Assembly: GCF_017814945.1 (NCBI RefSeq)
Contig: NZ_JAGIPX010000021.1
Location: 46,009 to 110,008, forward strand
DNA: 64,000 bases
Source: Paraburkholderia sp. LEh10
GTDB lineage: Bacteria; Pseudomonadota; Gammaproteobacteria; Burkholderiales; Burkholderiaceae
Direction of reading: 5' to 3'
Made by a program: the position numbers and the translations under genes. The notes beneath the pieces were generated by a model. It was not told the origin of the DNA and did no database searches. It saw only the letters and a list, made by a program, of their open reading frames with translations. This document shows positions 26,024 through 35,142 of this stretch, piece after piece. Positions within the stretch are counted from its first letter, which is position 1, and each line of letters opens with the position of its first letter.

Positions 26024-27262
26024 GTGAGCCGTCGTCGTGTTGTTGTTACAGGCCTGGGGCTGATTTCGCCTGTTGGCAATAATGTTGCCGACGGCTGGGC
26101 CAATCTGGTCGCCGGCAAGTCCGGCATCGCCAACATCACGAAGTTCGACGCGTCGAACTTCTCTACGCGTTTTGCCGGCGAAGTGAAGGGCTTCAATATC
26201 GAGGACTACATTCCCGGCAAGGAAGCGCGCCACATGGATACGTTCATCCATTACGGCGTGGCTGCGGGCATCCAGGCGATGCAGGACAGCGGCCTGGAAA
26301 TCACCGAAGCAAATTCGGAGCGCGTCGGTGTGGTGGTGGGTTCGGGTATCGGCGGCCTGCCGATGATCGAAATCACGCAAACGGAGCTGCTGAACCGCGG
26401 TCCGCGCCGCATTTCGCCGTTCTTCGTGCCTGCGTCGATCATCAATATGATCTCCGGCCATCTGTCGATCAAGTTCGGCCTGAAGGGCCCGAACCTGTCG
26501 ATGGTGACGGCTTGCACGACGGGCCTGCATTGCATCGGCGAAGCGTCGCGCCTGATCGAATACGGCGACGCCGACGTGATGATCGCGGGCGGCGCGGAAT
26601 CGACCGTTTCGCCGCTCGGCATCGGCGGCTTCGCGGCGGCGCGCGCGCTGTCACAGCGTAACGACGATCCCGCGACGGCGAGTCGTCCATGGGACACGGA
26701 CCGCGACGGCTTCGTGCTCGGCGAGGGCGCGGGCGTGATGGTGCTCGAAGAGTACGAGCATGCGAAGGCGCGTGGCGCGAAGATCTACGCTGAAGTCAGC
26801 GGCTACGGCATGAGCGGCGACGCGTATCACATGACGGCACCCCTCGAAGACGGCGATGGCGCACGTCGCTGCATGATCGCGGCGATGAAGAACGCGGGCG
26901 TCAACCCTGATTCGGTGAACTACCTGAACGCGCACGGCACGTCGACGCCGCTGGGCGACCTGGCCGAGACCACCGGCATCAAGCGCGCCTTCGGCGATCA
27001 TGCGAAGAGCATCGTCGTGAACTCGACGAAGTCGATGACGGGTCACTTGCTGGGTGGCGCGGGCGGCCTGGAATCGGTATTCACGGTGCTGGCCGTGCAT
27101 CATCAGGTGTCGCCGCCGACCATCAACATCTTCAACCAGGATCCGGAATGCGATCTCGACTACTGCGCGAACACCGCGCGGGAGATGAAGATCGACGTCG
27201 CGCTGAAGAACTCGTTCGGGTTCGGCGGCACGAACGGCACACTGGTTTTCAAGCGCGCGTAA
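26024..27262 (+). CDS. fabF: Beta-ketoacyl-ACP synthase II
   Basis: 412 residues from GTG 26024, chosen for AAGGGG just upstream and because it gives the family length (MSRRRVVVTGLGLISPVGN). FabF elongates acyl-ACP by condensation with malonyl-ACP. Active site: Cys in VTACTTGLHCIGEA (about 163), His in NAHGTSTPLGD (about 303) and His in GHLLGGAGGLE (about 340). Confidence 0.98.
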   Translation: MSRRRVVVTGLGLISPVGNNVADGWANLVAGKSGIANITKFDASNFSTRFAGEVKGFNIEDYIPGKEARHMDTFIHYGVAAGIQAMQDSGLEITEANSERVGVVVGSGIGGLPMIEITQTELLNRGPRRISPFFVPASIINMISGHLSIKFGLKGPNLSMVTACTTGLHCIGEASRLIEYGDADVMIAGGAESTVSPLGIGGFAAARALSQRNDDPATASRPWDTDRDGFVLGEGAGVMVLEEYEHAKARGAKIYAEVSGYGMSGDAYHMTAPLEDGDGARRCMIAAMKNAGVNPDSVNYLNAHGTSTPLGDLAETTGIKRAFGDHAKSIVVNSTKSMTGHLLGGAGGLESVFTVLAVHHQVSPPTINIFNQDPECDLDYCANTAREMKIDVALKNSFGFGGTNGTLVFKRA

Positions 27263-27266
27263 GCGC

Positions 27267-27764
27267 TTGACGGCGGCATGCCAGTCGCCGGCCCAGCCGG
27301 CGAACATTCCCCCGAGCCTTCCCGGTATCGCACTGAACGGCGGACCCTCGCAGCGCGTTGTGCTGCGGCGGTCCGCCGGGTTGTATCTGGCGGCGGCAAT
27401 TTTCGCCCTCGTTGCCGTGGCTTCCGTCTGCGCAACCATCGCGCCGCGATTCGGCACCGGCCATACGGCCGTCGCGGGGCTCGCTGTCCTTGCCGTTCTG
27501 GCGGCTGCAACCGTTCGTCATGCGTCCAATGCGCCTCGCGCCTTTAAAATCGGGCCGGAAGGACTGTCTGTCTGGAACCGGGCGGGAATATTGCACGCTC
27601 AGGCACGTATCGTTCGATGCAGCCAGTGGAGTGATTGCCTGCTGATGCTGTCACTTGAGGAAGAAAGTGGCAGATCGTATGAGATGCTGATCGCGGCCGA
27701 TATGCTCGAGCGCGGCGCCTTTCATGAGCTCGCCGTGCTCGCGAGGCGCGCCGCGCACGCCTGA
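27267..27764 (+). CDS. YgfX-like small membrane protein
   Basis: Up to 165 residues; the start is unclear (TTG 27267 used, no good ATG in frame). A basic stretch, then two close hydrophobic segments (about 37-60 and 66-82), then a soluble part with FKIGPEGLSVWNRAG and WSDCLLMLSLEEE. This layout and its place between fabF and rpoE resemble YgfX/CptA-like proteins found near sigma-E genes in proteobacteria. Family membership is inferred from layout; function unknown. Confidence 0.65.
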   Translation: MTAACQSPAQPANIPPSLPGIALNGGPSQRVVLRRSAGLYLAAAIFALVAVASVCATIAPRFGTGHTAVAGLAVLAVLAAATVRHASNAPRAFKIGPEGLSVWNRAGILHAQARIVRCSQWSDCLLMLSLEEESGRSYEMLIAADMLERGAFHELAVLARRAAHA

Positions 27765-27813
27765 CGCATCGGCCGGCGGGGCGAACGCTTGGACTGTAAA
27801 GACTGTAACGGCT

Positions 27814-27827
27814 GTTACGCGCGTAAC
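27814..27827. promoter_or_regulatory. Perfect 14-bp palindrome upstream of rpoE
   Basis: GTTACGCGCGTAAC is a perfect inverted repeat 69 nt before the rpoE start, next to CTGTAA/CTGTTA-like half-repeats at 27794-27817. It may be an operator; no regulator is assigned. Confidence 0.5.
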
Positions 27828-27895
27828 GTGCCGCGTTGAAGGGGACGCTACAATGGTGCCCCGCCACACGCGCCAAAAGTTAACGGATTTATCAG

Positions 27896-28495
27896 GTGAG
27901 CGAAAAAGAAATAGATCAGGTGCTGGTTGAACGCGTCCAGAACGGCGATAAGGCCGCGTTCGAGCTTCTGGTCTCGAAATACCACCGCAAGATCATCCGG
28001 CTGATCTCGCGCCTCGTGCGGGATCCCGCCGAGGTCGAGGACGTGGCCCAGGATGCCTTCATCAAGGCATACCGGGCGCTGCCCCAATTTCGCGGTGAAT
28101 CCGCTTTCTATACGTGGTTGTACCGGATTGCCGTCAACACGGCCAAGAACTACCTTGCGACCCAGGGCCGGCGCGCACCGACTTCGACGGAAGCGGATGC
28201 TGAAGAAGCTGAAACTTTCTCGGATGCTGACCAACTAAGGGATATCAACACGCCCGAGTCGATGTTGATGAGCAAACAGATCGCAGAGACGGTCAATGCT
28301 GCGATGGCGGTTTTACCGGAAGAGCTGCGCACCGCCATAACTCTTCGTGAAATTGAAGGTCTGAGCTATGAGGAAATCGCCGAAATGATGGGCTGTCCGA
28401 TCGGCACCGTCAGGTCGAGAATTTTCCGCGCTCGCGAAGCCATTGCGGCAAAATTGCGTCCGCTGCTTGACACGCCCGAGGGCAAGCGCTGGTAA
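27896..28495 (+). CDS. rpoE: ECF sigma factor RpoE (AlgU-type)
   Basis: 199 residues from GTG 27896. Group 4 sigma factor for envelope stress. Region 2 contains DPAEVEDVAQDAFIKAYRAL and FYTWLYRIAVNTAKNYL; region 4 contains LPEELRTAITLREIEGLSYEEIA and GCPIGTVRSRIFRARE. It is followed by rseA, rseB and mucD, the classic regulatory operon: RseA holds RpoE inactive until periplasmic stress signals its cleavage. Confidence 0.98.
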   Translation: MSEKEIDQVLVERVQNGDKAAFELLVSKYHRKIIRLISRLVRDPAEVEDVAQDAFIKAYRALPQFRGESAFYTWLYRIAVNTAKNYLATQGRRAPTSTEADAEEAETFSDADQLRDINTPESMLMSKQIAETVNAAMAVLPEELRTAITLREIEGLSYEEIAEMMGCPIGTVRSRIFRAREAIAAKLRPLLDTPEGKRW

Positions 28496-28594
28496 CGGCT
28501 GTTGGTTACAGCGTCCAGCCGGCCTCGCGGACAGCGGCGCAGTATCTGGGTCAGGTGGTGTCACTACGGGGTGTCTGTAAAGATGGGGAGCATC

Positions 28595-29236
28595 ATGGGG
28601 TCGGTTTCGATGCCAATGCAAACAAATGCGCAAGCAAGCTCGCGTGCCGAGCGACTGTCTGCTTTCGTCGACGGTGAACTGTTCGACGGCGAGCATCCGA
28701 ACACAATTCTGTCCGCGCTGGATCATGAAGAGCGTGCGGCGTGGTCGTGCTATCACCTGATCGGCGACGCGCTGCGGTCGGACGATCTGGCCGTCAGCCC
28801 GGCTACGAGCAGCGCGTTTCTGAGCGGTTTCGCGGCTCGCTTCGAAGGCGAGGCGCATGTGCTGGCGCCTGCCGCCGTGCCGGCCACGCGCCGTCTGCTG
28901 GCGATGCGCCGCCGTGTGATCCCGGCGTTCGCGGTCGCTGCGGCCGCCGCCACGCTGACCTGGATCGTGATGCCGCAAATGCAGGGCGTGAATACGGGCA
29001 CGGGCGCTACGCAGGTCGCGTCGGTTGCGTCGCCTTCGGACTCGATGCAGCGCGTCGCGATGGCGTCGATGCCTGCCGCGACCACGGCACAATCGAATGT
29101 GCCGGACGGCAACATCATCCGCGATGCAAGCCTCGACCAATATCTGGAAGCGCATCAGCAGTTCGGCTTGCAGCCTGTCGTATCGGGCTCGATGCCGTTG
29201 ATCCGCGCGGCCTCCTTGACCACGCAGGGCCAATAG
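28595..29236 (+). CDS. rseA: Anti-sigma-E factor RseA
   Basis: 213 residues from ATG 28595, chosen because GGGGAG is 6 nt upstream; ATG 28583 is the alternative. The cytoplasmic sigma-binding part starts SRAERLSAFVDGELFDGE, with WSCYHLIGDALRSDDL as in other RseA/MucA proteins. One membrane segment (about 110-125) is followed by a periplasmic Ala/Ser-rich tail ending QFGLQPVVSGSMPLIRAA. Gap to rseB is only a few nucleotides. Confidence 0.93.
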   Translation: MGSVSMPMQTNAQASSRAERLSAFVDGELFDGEHPNTILSALDHEERAAWSCYHLIGDALRSDDLAVSPATSSAFLSGFAARFEGEAHVLAPAAVPATRRLLAMRRRVIPAFAVAAAAATLTWIVMPQMQGVNTGTGATQVASVASPSDSMQRVAMASMPAATTAQSNVPDGNIIRDASLDQYLEAHQQFGLQPVVSGSMPLIRAASLTTQGQ

Positions 29237-29240
29237 TCTG

Positions 29241-30281
29241 ATGCCGAGTCTGCGGTTGAAAAGAACGACTATCTGGGGGCGGCTGCCGGCATTGCTGGTC
29301 TGTGCAGCCGTGATGCTGTCCGCGACGTCGCGCACCTTTGCGCAACCCGACGACGCCGCCGTCCACCACAGCGCGGCGGAACTGCTGAACCGGATCCATC
29401 AGGCCGCCCAGCAGCAGAACTACGAAGGCGCATTCGTGTATCAGCGCGGTAACTTCGTGCAGTCGTCGCGCATTTCGCATTATGCAACGCGTAACGACGG
29501 CGAGTTCGAGGCACTCGAAAGCCTGGACGGCAAGCCGCGCAAGATGCTGCGCCATAACGACGAGCTTTATACGTTCGTGCCGGAGCGGCATCTGTGCGTC
29601 GTCGAAAAGCGGCAGAACAAGGATTCGTTCCCTGCGCTGCTGTCAGCAAGCGGCGACCAGGTGCTGACCGTCTACGAGCCGAAAATGCTCGGCACGGACC
29701 GCGTCGCGGGCATCGACAGCCAGGTGATCGAGCTCGATCCGAAGGACGCGAACCGTTTCGCGTACAAGCTGTGGGCGGACACGAAAACGGGCTTGCTGCT
29801 GCGCGCGCAGACGCTCGATCCGAGCGGCCAGGTGCTGGAGCAGATGTCGTTTTCGCAGATTCGCATCGGTGTGCCCGCTGACAAGGCGCCCATCGCGACC
29901 GGCATCAAGAACACAGCGGGCTGGACGGTGGTGCACCCGCCCGTCGAGCCCGTCGACATGGAAGCGCAGGGCTGGCAGATCACATCGCCTGTCGCGGGTT
30001 TCCGCAAGATCCGGGAATTGCGCCGGCCGATGGCGGCAGCCGATCCCTCCAATCCGCCTATTCCTGTCGACCAGATGGTGTTTTCCGACGGCCTTGCCGC
30101 GCTGTCGATCTTCGTCGAGCCAGTCGAAAAAAGCACCCGCAAGGAAGGAGCGGGCAATAGCGGCGCAACGCACGTGCTGGTCAAACGGCGCGGCGATTTC
30201 TGGATCACCTTGCTCGGGGAAGTGCCTCAGACCACGTTGCAGCAATTTGCGGCTGCCATAGAATACAAGCCTTCCCGGTAA
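29241..30281 (+). CDS. rseB: Sigma-E regulatory protein RseB/MucB
   Basis: 346 residues. Periplasmic protein that binds RseA and shields it from DegS. A signal peptide (about residues 1-35, cleavage near TFAQP) is followed by the lipoprotein-like sensing domain with LLNRIHQAAQQQNYEGAFVY and YTFVPERHLCVVEKR, then the C-terminal domain ending LGEVPQTTLQQFAAAIEY. Position after rseA confirms the call. Confidence 0.96.
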   Translation: MPSLRLKRTTIWGRLPALLVCAAVMLSATSRTFAQPDDAAVHHSAAELLNRIHQAAQQQNYEGAFVYQRGNFVQSSRISHYATRNDGEFEALESLDGKPRKMLRHNDELYTFVPERHLCVVEKRQNKDSFPALLSASGDQVLTVYEPKMLGTDRVAGIDSQVIELDPKDANRFAYKLWADTKTGLLLRAQTLDPSGQVLEQMSFSQIRIGVPADKAPIATGIKNTAGWTVVHPPVEPVDMEAQGWQITSPVAGFRKIRELRRPMAAADPSNPPIPVDQMVFSDGLAALSIFVEPVEKSTRKEGAGNSGATHVLVKRRGDFWITLLGEVPQTTLQQFAAAIEYKPSR

Positions 30282-30300
30282 TCCTTCGGTTCGCTACGAC

Positions 30301-31812
30301 ATGACGACTTTTTCGGTGCGCAAATTCTTCGCGGCCGCAGTGCTGGTGGCTTGCCTGCCGCTCATGCCGCACACGGCGTCGGCAGCGCCCGCTGCCAATC
30401 TGCCCGATTTCACCGATCTGGTCGACAAGGTCGGACCGGCGGTCGTCAATATCCGCACCACGGCGCGCGTATCCAACTCCACACGGGGCCTGCCGCCCGG
30501 CATGGATGACGGCGACATGTCGGAGTTCTTCCGTCGTTTCTTCGGCATTCCGATGCCCAATTCCCCGCAGTCGCCGCAATCGCCAGGCACGCCGAATACG
30601 CCTCGCGGCGGCAACAACGACCAGGACCAGGCGCCCGACAGCGGCGGCGGCGATAACGAACAGAACAGCGGCGTCGGCTCGGGCTTCATCCTGTCGTCGG
30701 ACGGCTATGTGATGACCAACGCCCACGTGATCGACGACGCCGACACCATCTACGTCACGCTCACCGACAAGCGCGAGTTCAAGGCAAAACTGATCGGTGT
30801 CGACGACCGCACGGACGTAGCCGTCGTGAAGATCAACGCGTCGAGCCTGCCGACAGTGCAGATCGGCGATTCGAACAAGGTGCGCGTCGGCGAATGGGTC
30901 GTCGCAATCGGCTCGCCATTCGGCCTCGAAAATACGGTGACGGCGGGCATCGTCAGTGCGAAGGGGCGCGACACCGGCGACTATCTACCGTTCATCCAGA
31001 CGGACGTCGCCGTGAATCCCGGCAATTCGGGCGGGCCGCTGATCAACATGCAGGGTGAAGTGATCGGCATCAACTCGCAGATCTATAGCCGTACGGGCGG
31101 ATTCATGGGCATATCGTTCGCGATCCCGATCGACGAAGCGATGCGTGTGGCCGATCAGCTGAAAACGTCCGGCAAGGTCGTGCGCGGCCGCATTGCCGTC
31201 GCGATCGGCGAAGTCACCAAGGACGTCGCCGACTCGCTCGGCCTGCCGAAGGCGCAAGGCGCGCTCGTCAGCAGCGTCGAGCCTGGCGGCCCCGCAGACA
31301 AGGCCGGTGTGCAGCCGGGCGACATCATCCTGAAGTTCAACGGTCATAACGTGGACACGGCGACGGACCTGCCGCGCATGGTCGGCGATACCAAGCCGGG
31401 CACGAAGGCGACGATTACGTTGTGGCGCAAGGGCCAGACCCGCGAGGTGCCCGTGACGGTCGCCGAGATGCAGCCGGACAAGACCGCGAAGGTCGATCAA
31501 AAGAAGGCGCCCACGCCGAAGCCGCGTGCGTCGAATGCGCTGGGCGTGGCTGTCAGCGACATTCCGGCCGATCAGATGAAGTCGCTTAAGCTGCGCAACG
31601 GCGTGCAAGTGGACGCCGTCGACGGCCCCGCTGCGCGCGTCGGACTGCAGCGCGGCGACATCATCCTGCGCGTCGGCGATACGGACATTACGAGCGCCAA
31701 GCAGTTCGAGGAAGTCACCTCGCATCTCGATCCGTCGAAGATGGTCGCGCTGCTGGTCCGTCGCGGCGAGAACACGCAGTTCGTGCCCGTTCGCCCGCGC
31801 GTCGCGAAGTAG
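30301..31812 (+). CDS. mucD: Periplasmic serine protease MucD/DegP-type
   Basis: 503 residues. HtrA-family protease degrading misfolded envelope proteins. Signal peptide 1-29, then a trypsin-like domain with His142 (MTNAHVIDD), Asp172 (DDRTDVAVVK) and Ser243 (NPGNSGGPL), and two PDZ domains (about 290-385 and 415-495). A Ser/Pro/Gly/Asn-rich loop (86-120) precedes the active domain. Fourth gene of the rpoE operon. Confidence 0.96.
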   Translation: MTTFSVRKFFAAAVLVACLPLMPHTASAAPAANLPDFTDLVDKVGPAVVNIRTTARVSNSTRGLPPGMDDGDMSEFFRRFFGIPMPNSPQSPQSPGTPNTPRGGNNDQDQAPDSGGGDNEQNSGVGSGFILSSDGYVMTNAHVIDDADTIYVTLTDKREFKAKLIGVDDRTDVAVVKINASSLPTVQIGDSNKVRVGEWVVAIGSPFGLENTVTAGIVSAKGRDTGDYLPFIQTDVAVNPGNSGGPLINMQGEVIGINSQIYSRTGGFMGISFAIPIDEAMRVADQLKTSGKVVRGRIAVAIGEVTKDVADSLGLPKAQGALVSSVEPGGPADKAGVQPGDIILKFNGHNVDTATDLPRMVGDTKPGTKATITLWRKGQTREVPVTVAEMQPDKTAKVDQKKAPTPKPRASNALGVAVSDIPADQMKSLKLRNGVQVDAVDGPAARVGLQRGDIILRVGDTDITSAKQFEEVTSHLDPSKMVALLVRRGENTQFVPVRPRVAK

Positions 31813-31817
31813 TCGAC

Positions 31818-32075
31818 GTGACATCGCTCACCCTCTACGGGCGCACATGGTGCCACCTCTGCGACGACATGCGCGCTGCGCTCGAGCCTTTGCTCGCCGA
31901 GTTCGGCGCGCAGGTCGACGTGATCGACATCGACGCCGATCCGTCGCTCGAGGCGCGGTACAACGATTGGGTTCCCGTGCTGGTGCATGACGGCGTCGAG
32001 CTGTGCCACTACCATCTCGACGCAGCGCGCGTGCGTGCCGCGCTGAGCGGCCAGCCGGCTATGCCGCCACGCTGA
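31818..32075 (+). CDS. Glutaredoxin-family (DUF836) protein
   Basis: 85 residues from GTG 31818, five nt after the mucD stop. Thioredoxin fold with the redox motif CHLCDDM (residues 12-18) and a cis-proline region WVPVLVHDG. This type of small redox protein follows mucD and precedes lepA in many beta-proteobacteria. Partner unknown. Confidence 0.9.
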   Translation: MTSLTLYGRTWCHLCDDMRAALEPLLAEFGAQVDVIDIDADPSLEARYNDWVPVLVHDGVELCHYHLDAARVRAALSGQPAMPPR

Positions 32076-32260
32076 ACGTGGCCGGCGCACGATCAGACGG
32101 GCAAGGCGAATCCGGGAACCGGTGTGGTACGGACAGCTTCCGACGTCCGCAAGACGCGACCGCCGACCCCATTTCGGCTAAAATAGGCAAGTTTTTCACT
32201 TACTTACAAGGCGTGCTCCGCAATCGTCCGAGCGCGCCTTTTTCGCTTGATCGGCACTGA

Positions 32261-34054
32261 ATGGATCATATTCGTAACTTCTCGATCATTGCGCACATCG
32301 ACCATGGCAAGTCGACGCTCGCCGATCGCATCATCCAGATTTGCGGCGGTCTGTCGGACCGCGAAATGGAAGCACAGGTGCTCGACTCGATGGACCTCGA
32401 GCGCGAGCGCGGCATCACCATCAAGGCACAAACGGCCGCGCTGTCGTATCGTGCGCGAGACGGCAAGCTGTACAACCTGAACATGATCGACACGCCGGGG
32501 CACGTCGACTTCTCGTACGAAGTCAGCCGCTCGCTGTCCGCATGTGAAGGCGCGCTGCTGGTCGTCGATGCGAGCCAGGGCGTCGAGGCGCAGACGGTCG
32601 CGAACTGCTACACGGCCATCGAACTGGGCGTCGAAGTGGTGCCCGTGCTGAACAAGATCGACCTCCCGGCGGCCAACCCGGAAAACGCGATTGCCGAGAT
32701 CGAAGACGTGATCGGCATCGACGCCGCCGATGCGACGCCTTGCAGCGCGAAGACGGGCATGGGCGTCGAGGATGTGCTCGAAGCGCTAATCGCGAAAGTG
32801 CCGCCGCCGAAGGGCAACGCGGACGAACCGCTGCAGGCGCTGATCATCGACTCGTGGTTCGACAACTATGTCGGCGTCGTGATGCTGGTGCGTATCGTCA
32901 ACGGCACGCTGCGTCCGAAGGACCGCATTCGCTTGATGGCGACGGGCGCCGAATATCCCGTCGAACACGTCGGCGTGTTCACACCGAAGTCGAAGAATCT
33001 CGAAGCGCTGTCGGCGGGGCAGGTGGGATTCATTATCGCGGGCATCAAGGAACTGACGGCCGCCAAGGTTGGCGACACGGTCACGACCGTGAAGAACGCC
33101 GCGCCGGAACCGCTGCCGGGCTTCAAGGAAGTGAAGCCGCAGGTGTTCGCCGGCCTCTATCCCGTCGAAGCAAACCAGTACGACGCGCTGCGTGAATCGC
33201 TGGAAAAGCTGAAGCTCAACGACGCGTCGCTGATGTACGAACCGGAAGTGTCCCAGGCGCTCGGATTCGGCTTCCGTTGCGGCTTTCTCGGTCTGCTGCA
33301 TATGGAGATCGTCCAGGAACGTCTCGAGCGCGAGTTCGATATGGACCTGATCACCACGGCGCCGACCGTGGTCTATGAAGTCGTCCAGCGCGACGGTACG
33401 ACCGTGATGGTCGAGAATCCGGCGAAGATGCCGGACCCGTCGAAGATCGAAGAAGTGCGCGAGCCGATCGTCACCGTGAACCTGTACATGCCGCAGGACT
33501 ACGTCGGCTCGGTGATCACGCTTTGTACGCAAAAGCGCGGTGTGCAGATCAACATGCAGTACCACGGCCGCCAGGTCCAGCTGACGTACGAAATCCCGAT
33601 GGGCGAGATCGTGCTCGACTTCTTCGATCGCCTGAAGTCGGTGTCGCGCGGCTACGCGTCGATGGACTACGAGTTCAAGGAATATCGCGCATCGGACGTC
33701 GTGAAAGTCGACATGTTGATCAACGGCGACAAGGTCGACGCGCTGTCGGTGATCGTGCACCGTTCGCAGAGCCAGTATCGCGGGCGCGAAGTGGCCGCGA
33801 AAATGCGCGAGATCATTCCGCGTCAGATGTACGACGTCGCGATTCAGGCGGCGATCGGCGCCCATATCATTGCGCGTGAGAACATCAAGGCGTTGCGAAA
33901 GAACGTTCTTGCCAAGTGCTATGGCGGCGACATCACGCGTAAGAAGAAGCTGCTGGAGAAACAGAAGGAAGGCAAGAAGCGGATGAAGCAAGTCGGCTCG
34001 GTTGAGATTCCGCAAGAGGCTTTCTTGGCCATTCTGCGTGTCGAAGACAAATAA
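32261..34054 (+). CDS. lepA: Elongation factor 4 (LepA)
   Basis: 597 residues. Ribosome-binding GTPase that acts on translocation and 30S assembly. G1 AHIDHGKSTL (residues 9-18), G3 DTPGHVDF, G4 NKIDLP, then EF-G-like domains and the LepA-specific C-terminus with IGAHIIARENIKALRKNVLAKCYGGD and TRKKKLLEKQKEGKKRMK. The start of lepB follows 19 nt after its stop. Confidence 0.98.
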   Translation: MDHIRNFSIIAHIDHGKSTLADRIIQICGGLSDREMEAQVLDSMDLERERGITIKAQTAALSYRARDGKLYNLNMIDTPGHVDFSYEVSRSLSACEGALLVVDASQGVEAQTVANCYTAIELGVEVVPVLNKIDLPAANPENAIAEIEDVIGIDAADATPCSAKTGMGVEDVLEALIAKVPPPKGNADEPLQALIIDSWFDNYVGVVMLVRIVNGTLRPKDRIRLMATGAEYPVEHVGVFTPKSKNLEALSAGQVGFIIAGIKELTAAKVGDTVTTVKNAAPEPLPGFKEVKPQVFAGLYPVEANQYDALRESLEKLKLNDASLMYEPEVSQALGFGFRCGFLGLLHMEIVQERLEREFDMDLITTAPTVVYEVVQRDGTTVMVENPAKMPDPSKIEEVREPIVTVNLYMPQDYVGSVITLCTQKRGVQINMQYHGRQVQLTYEIPMGEIVLDFFDRLKSVSRGYASMDYEFKEYRASDVVKVDMLINGDKVDALSVIVHRSQSQYRGREVAAKMREIIPRQMYDVAIQAAIGAHIIARENIKALRKNVLAKCYGGDITRKKKLLEKQKEGKKRMKQVGSVEIPQEAFLAILRVEDK

Positions 34055-34073
34055 GACTAAGAACTGGAACTCT

Positions 34074-34967
34074 ATGAATTTTGCGCTGATTCTTTTTGTG
34101 CTCGTGGTTATTACGGGCGTGGCATGGGTCGCAGACAAATTGGTTTTTCTGCCGAAAAGGCGCCGCGCGGCTGAGGCAGCCGTTGCCGAGTTCGACAATC
34201 AGCAGGCACGCATCGGCGAGCGTTTCGCCGATGAGAACGCGCCCGCCACGCGCGCCCGTTTGCGCGAGGAAAAGCTGCGTCAGCCGTGGTGGCTCGAGTA
34301 CACGGCCAGCTTTTTCCCAGTGATTCTCGTCGTGTTCGTCGTGCGCTCGTTCGTTGTCGAACCGTTCAAGATTCCGTCGGGCTCGATGGTGCCGACGCTG
34401 CTGGTCGGCGACTTCATCCTCGTGAACAAATACGACTACGGCCTGCGTCTTCCCATTACCAATACGAAGATCACAGAAGGCCGTCCGTTGCAGCGTGGCG
34501 ATGTCGTCGTGTTCCGCTATCCGAAGGACGAGTCGGTCGACTACATCAAACGCGTGATCGGCTTGCCGGGCGACGTCGTCTCGTACGAAGACAAGAAGCT
34601 CACGATCAACGGCAAGCCGGTGCCGGAAGCGCCGCTGCCCGATTACTTCGACGAAGAGCGCGTCGGTTACGCGAAGCAGTTCGAAGAGGACATCGACGGC
34701 CGCAAGAACAGGATTCTGAACAACCCTGTTGTGCCGCCCTTCATTGTCGGCGCGGAGGACTATCCGTTTCGCGATAACTGCAAGTACGACGCGCGCGGCG
34801 TGACGTGCAAGGTGCCGCCCGGCAACTACTTCATGATGGGCGACAACCGCGATAACAGTGCCGACAGCCGCTACTGGGGCTTCGCGCCCGACAAGAACAT
34901 CGTGGGGCGCGCGTTCTTCATCTGGATGAACTTCAGCAACCTGAAACGCATCGGCGGTTTCGAGTAA
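34074..34967 (+). CDS. lepB: Signal peptidase I
   Basis: 297 residues from ATG 34074. Inner-membrane serine protease removing signal peptides. Two membrane segments (about 2-20 and 76-93) are followed by the catalytic domain: Ser104 in IPSGSMVPTL, Lys159 in VDYIKRVIGLPGD, and the GDNRDNSADSRYWG box near the C-terminus. The longer frame starting at 34002 overlaps lepA and is unlikely. Confidence 0.97.
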   Translation: MNFALILFVLVVITGVAWVADKLVFLPKRRRAAEAAVAEFDNQQARIGERFADENAPATRARLREEKLRQPWWLEYTASFFPVILVVFVVRSFVVEPFKIPSGSMVPTLLVGDFILVNKYDYGLRLPITNTKITEGRPLQRGDVVVFRYPKDESVDYIKRVIGLPGDVVSYEDKKLTINGKPVPEAPLPDYFDEERVGYAKQFEEDIDGRKNRILNNPVVPPFIVGAEDYPFRDNCKYDARGVTCKVPPGNYFMMGDNRDNSADSRYWGFAPDKNIVGRAFFIWMNFSNLKRIGGFE

Positions 34968-35011
34968 CTGCTTTTCGCGCGTCGGCTACCCGGTGCGCGT
35001 CAATGCCGCGC

Positions 35012-35040
35012 AACACGTCGCGCATTTAGCGCGGCGTGTT
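35012..35040. other. Strong hairpin between lepB and rnc
   Basis: AACACGTCGCGC (35012-35023) pairs with GCGCGGCGTGTT (35029-35040) across a 5-nt loop, 12 pairs with one G-U. No T-run follows. Double-stranded RNA of this kind just upstream of rnc could be an RNase III target or a weak terminator. Confidence 0.5.
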
Positions 35041-35107
35041 ATCACGCTACTTTAAAAACGCGCGGTAACGTCGCTACAACACGCTTATTCGGCGCCGGGG
35101 CCGCGTT

Positions 35108-35136
35108 TTCGCCCTGTGATGCGCCCGCGTTATACT
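35108..35136 (+). promoter_or_regulatory. Candidate rnc promoter, giving a leaderless transcript
   Basis: TATACT (35131-35136) is only 6 nt from the rnc ATG, with a weak -35 (TTCGCC, 35108-35113) at 17 nt. If used, transcription would start at or next to the A of the start codon. Confidence 0.45.
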
Positions 35137-35142
35137 CTGCAC

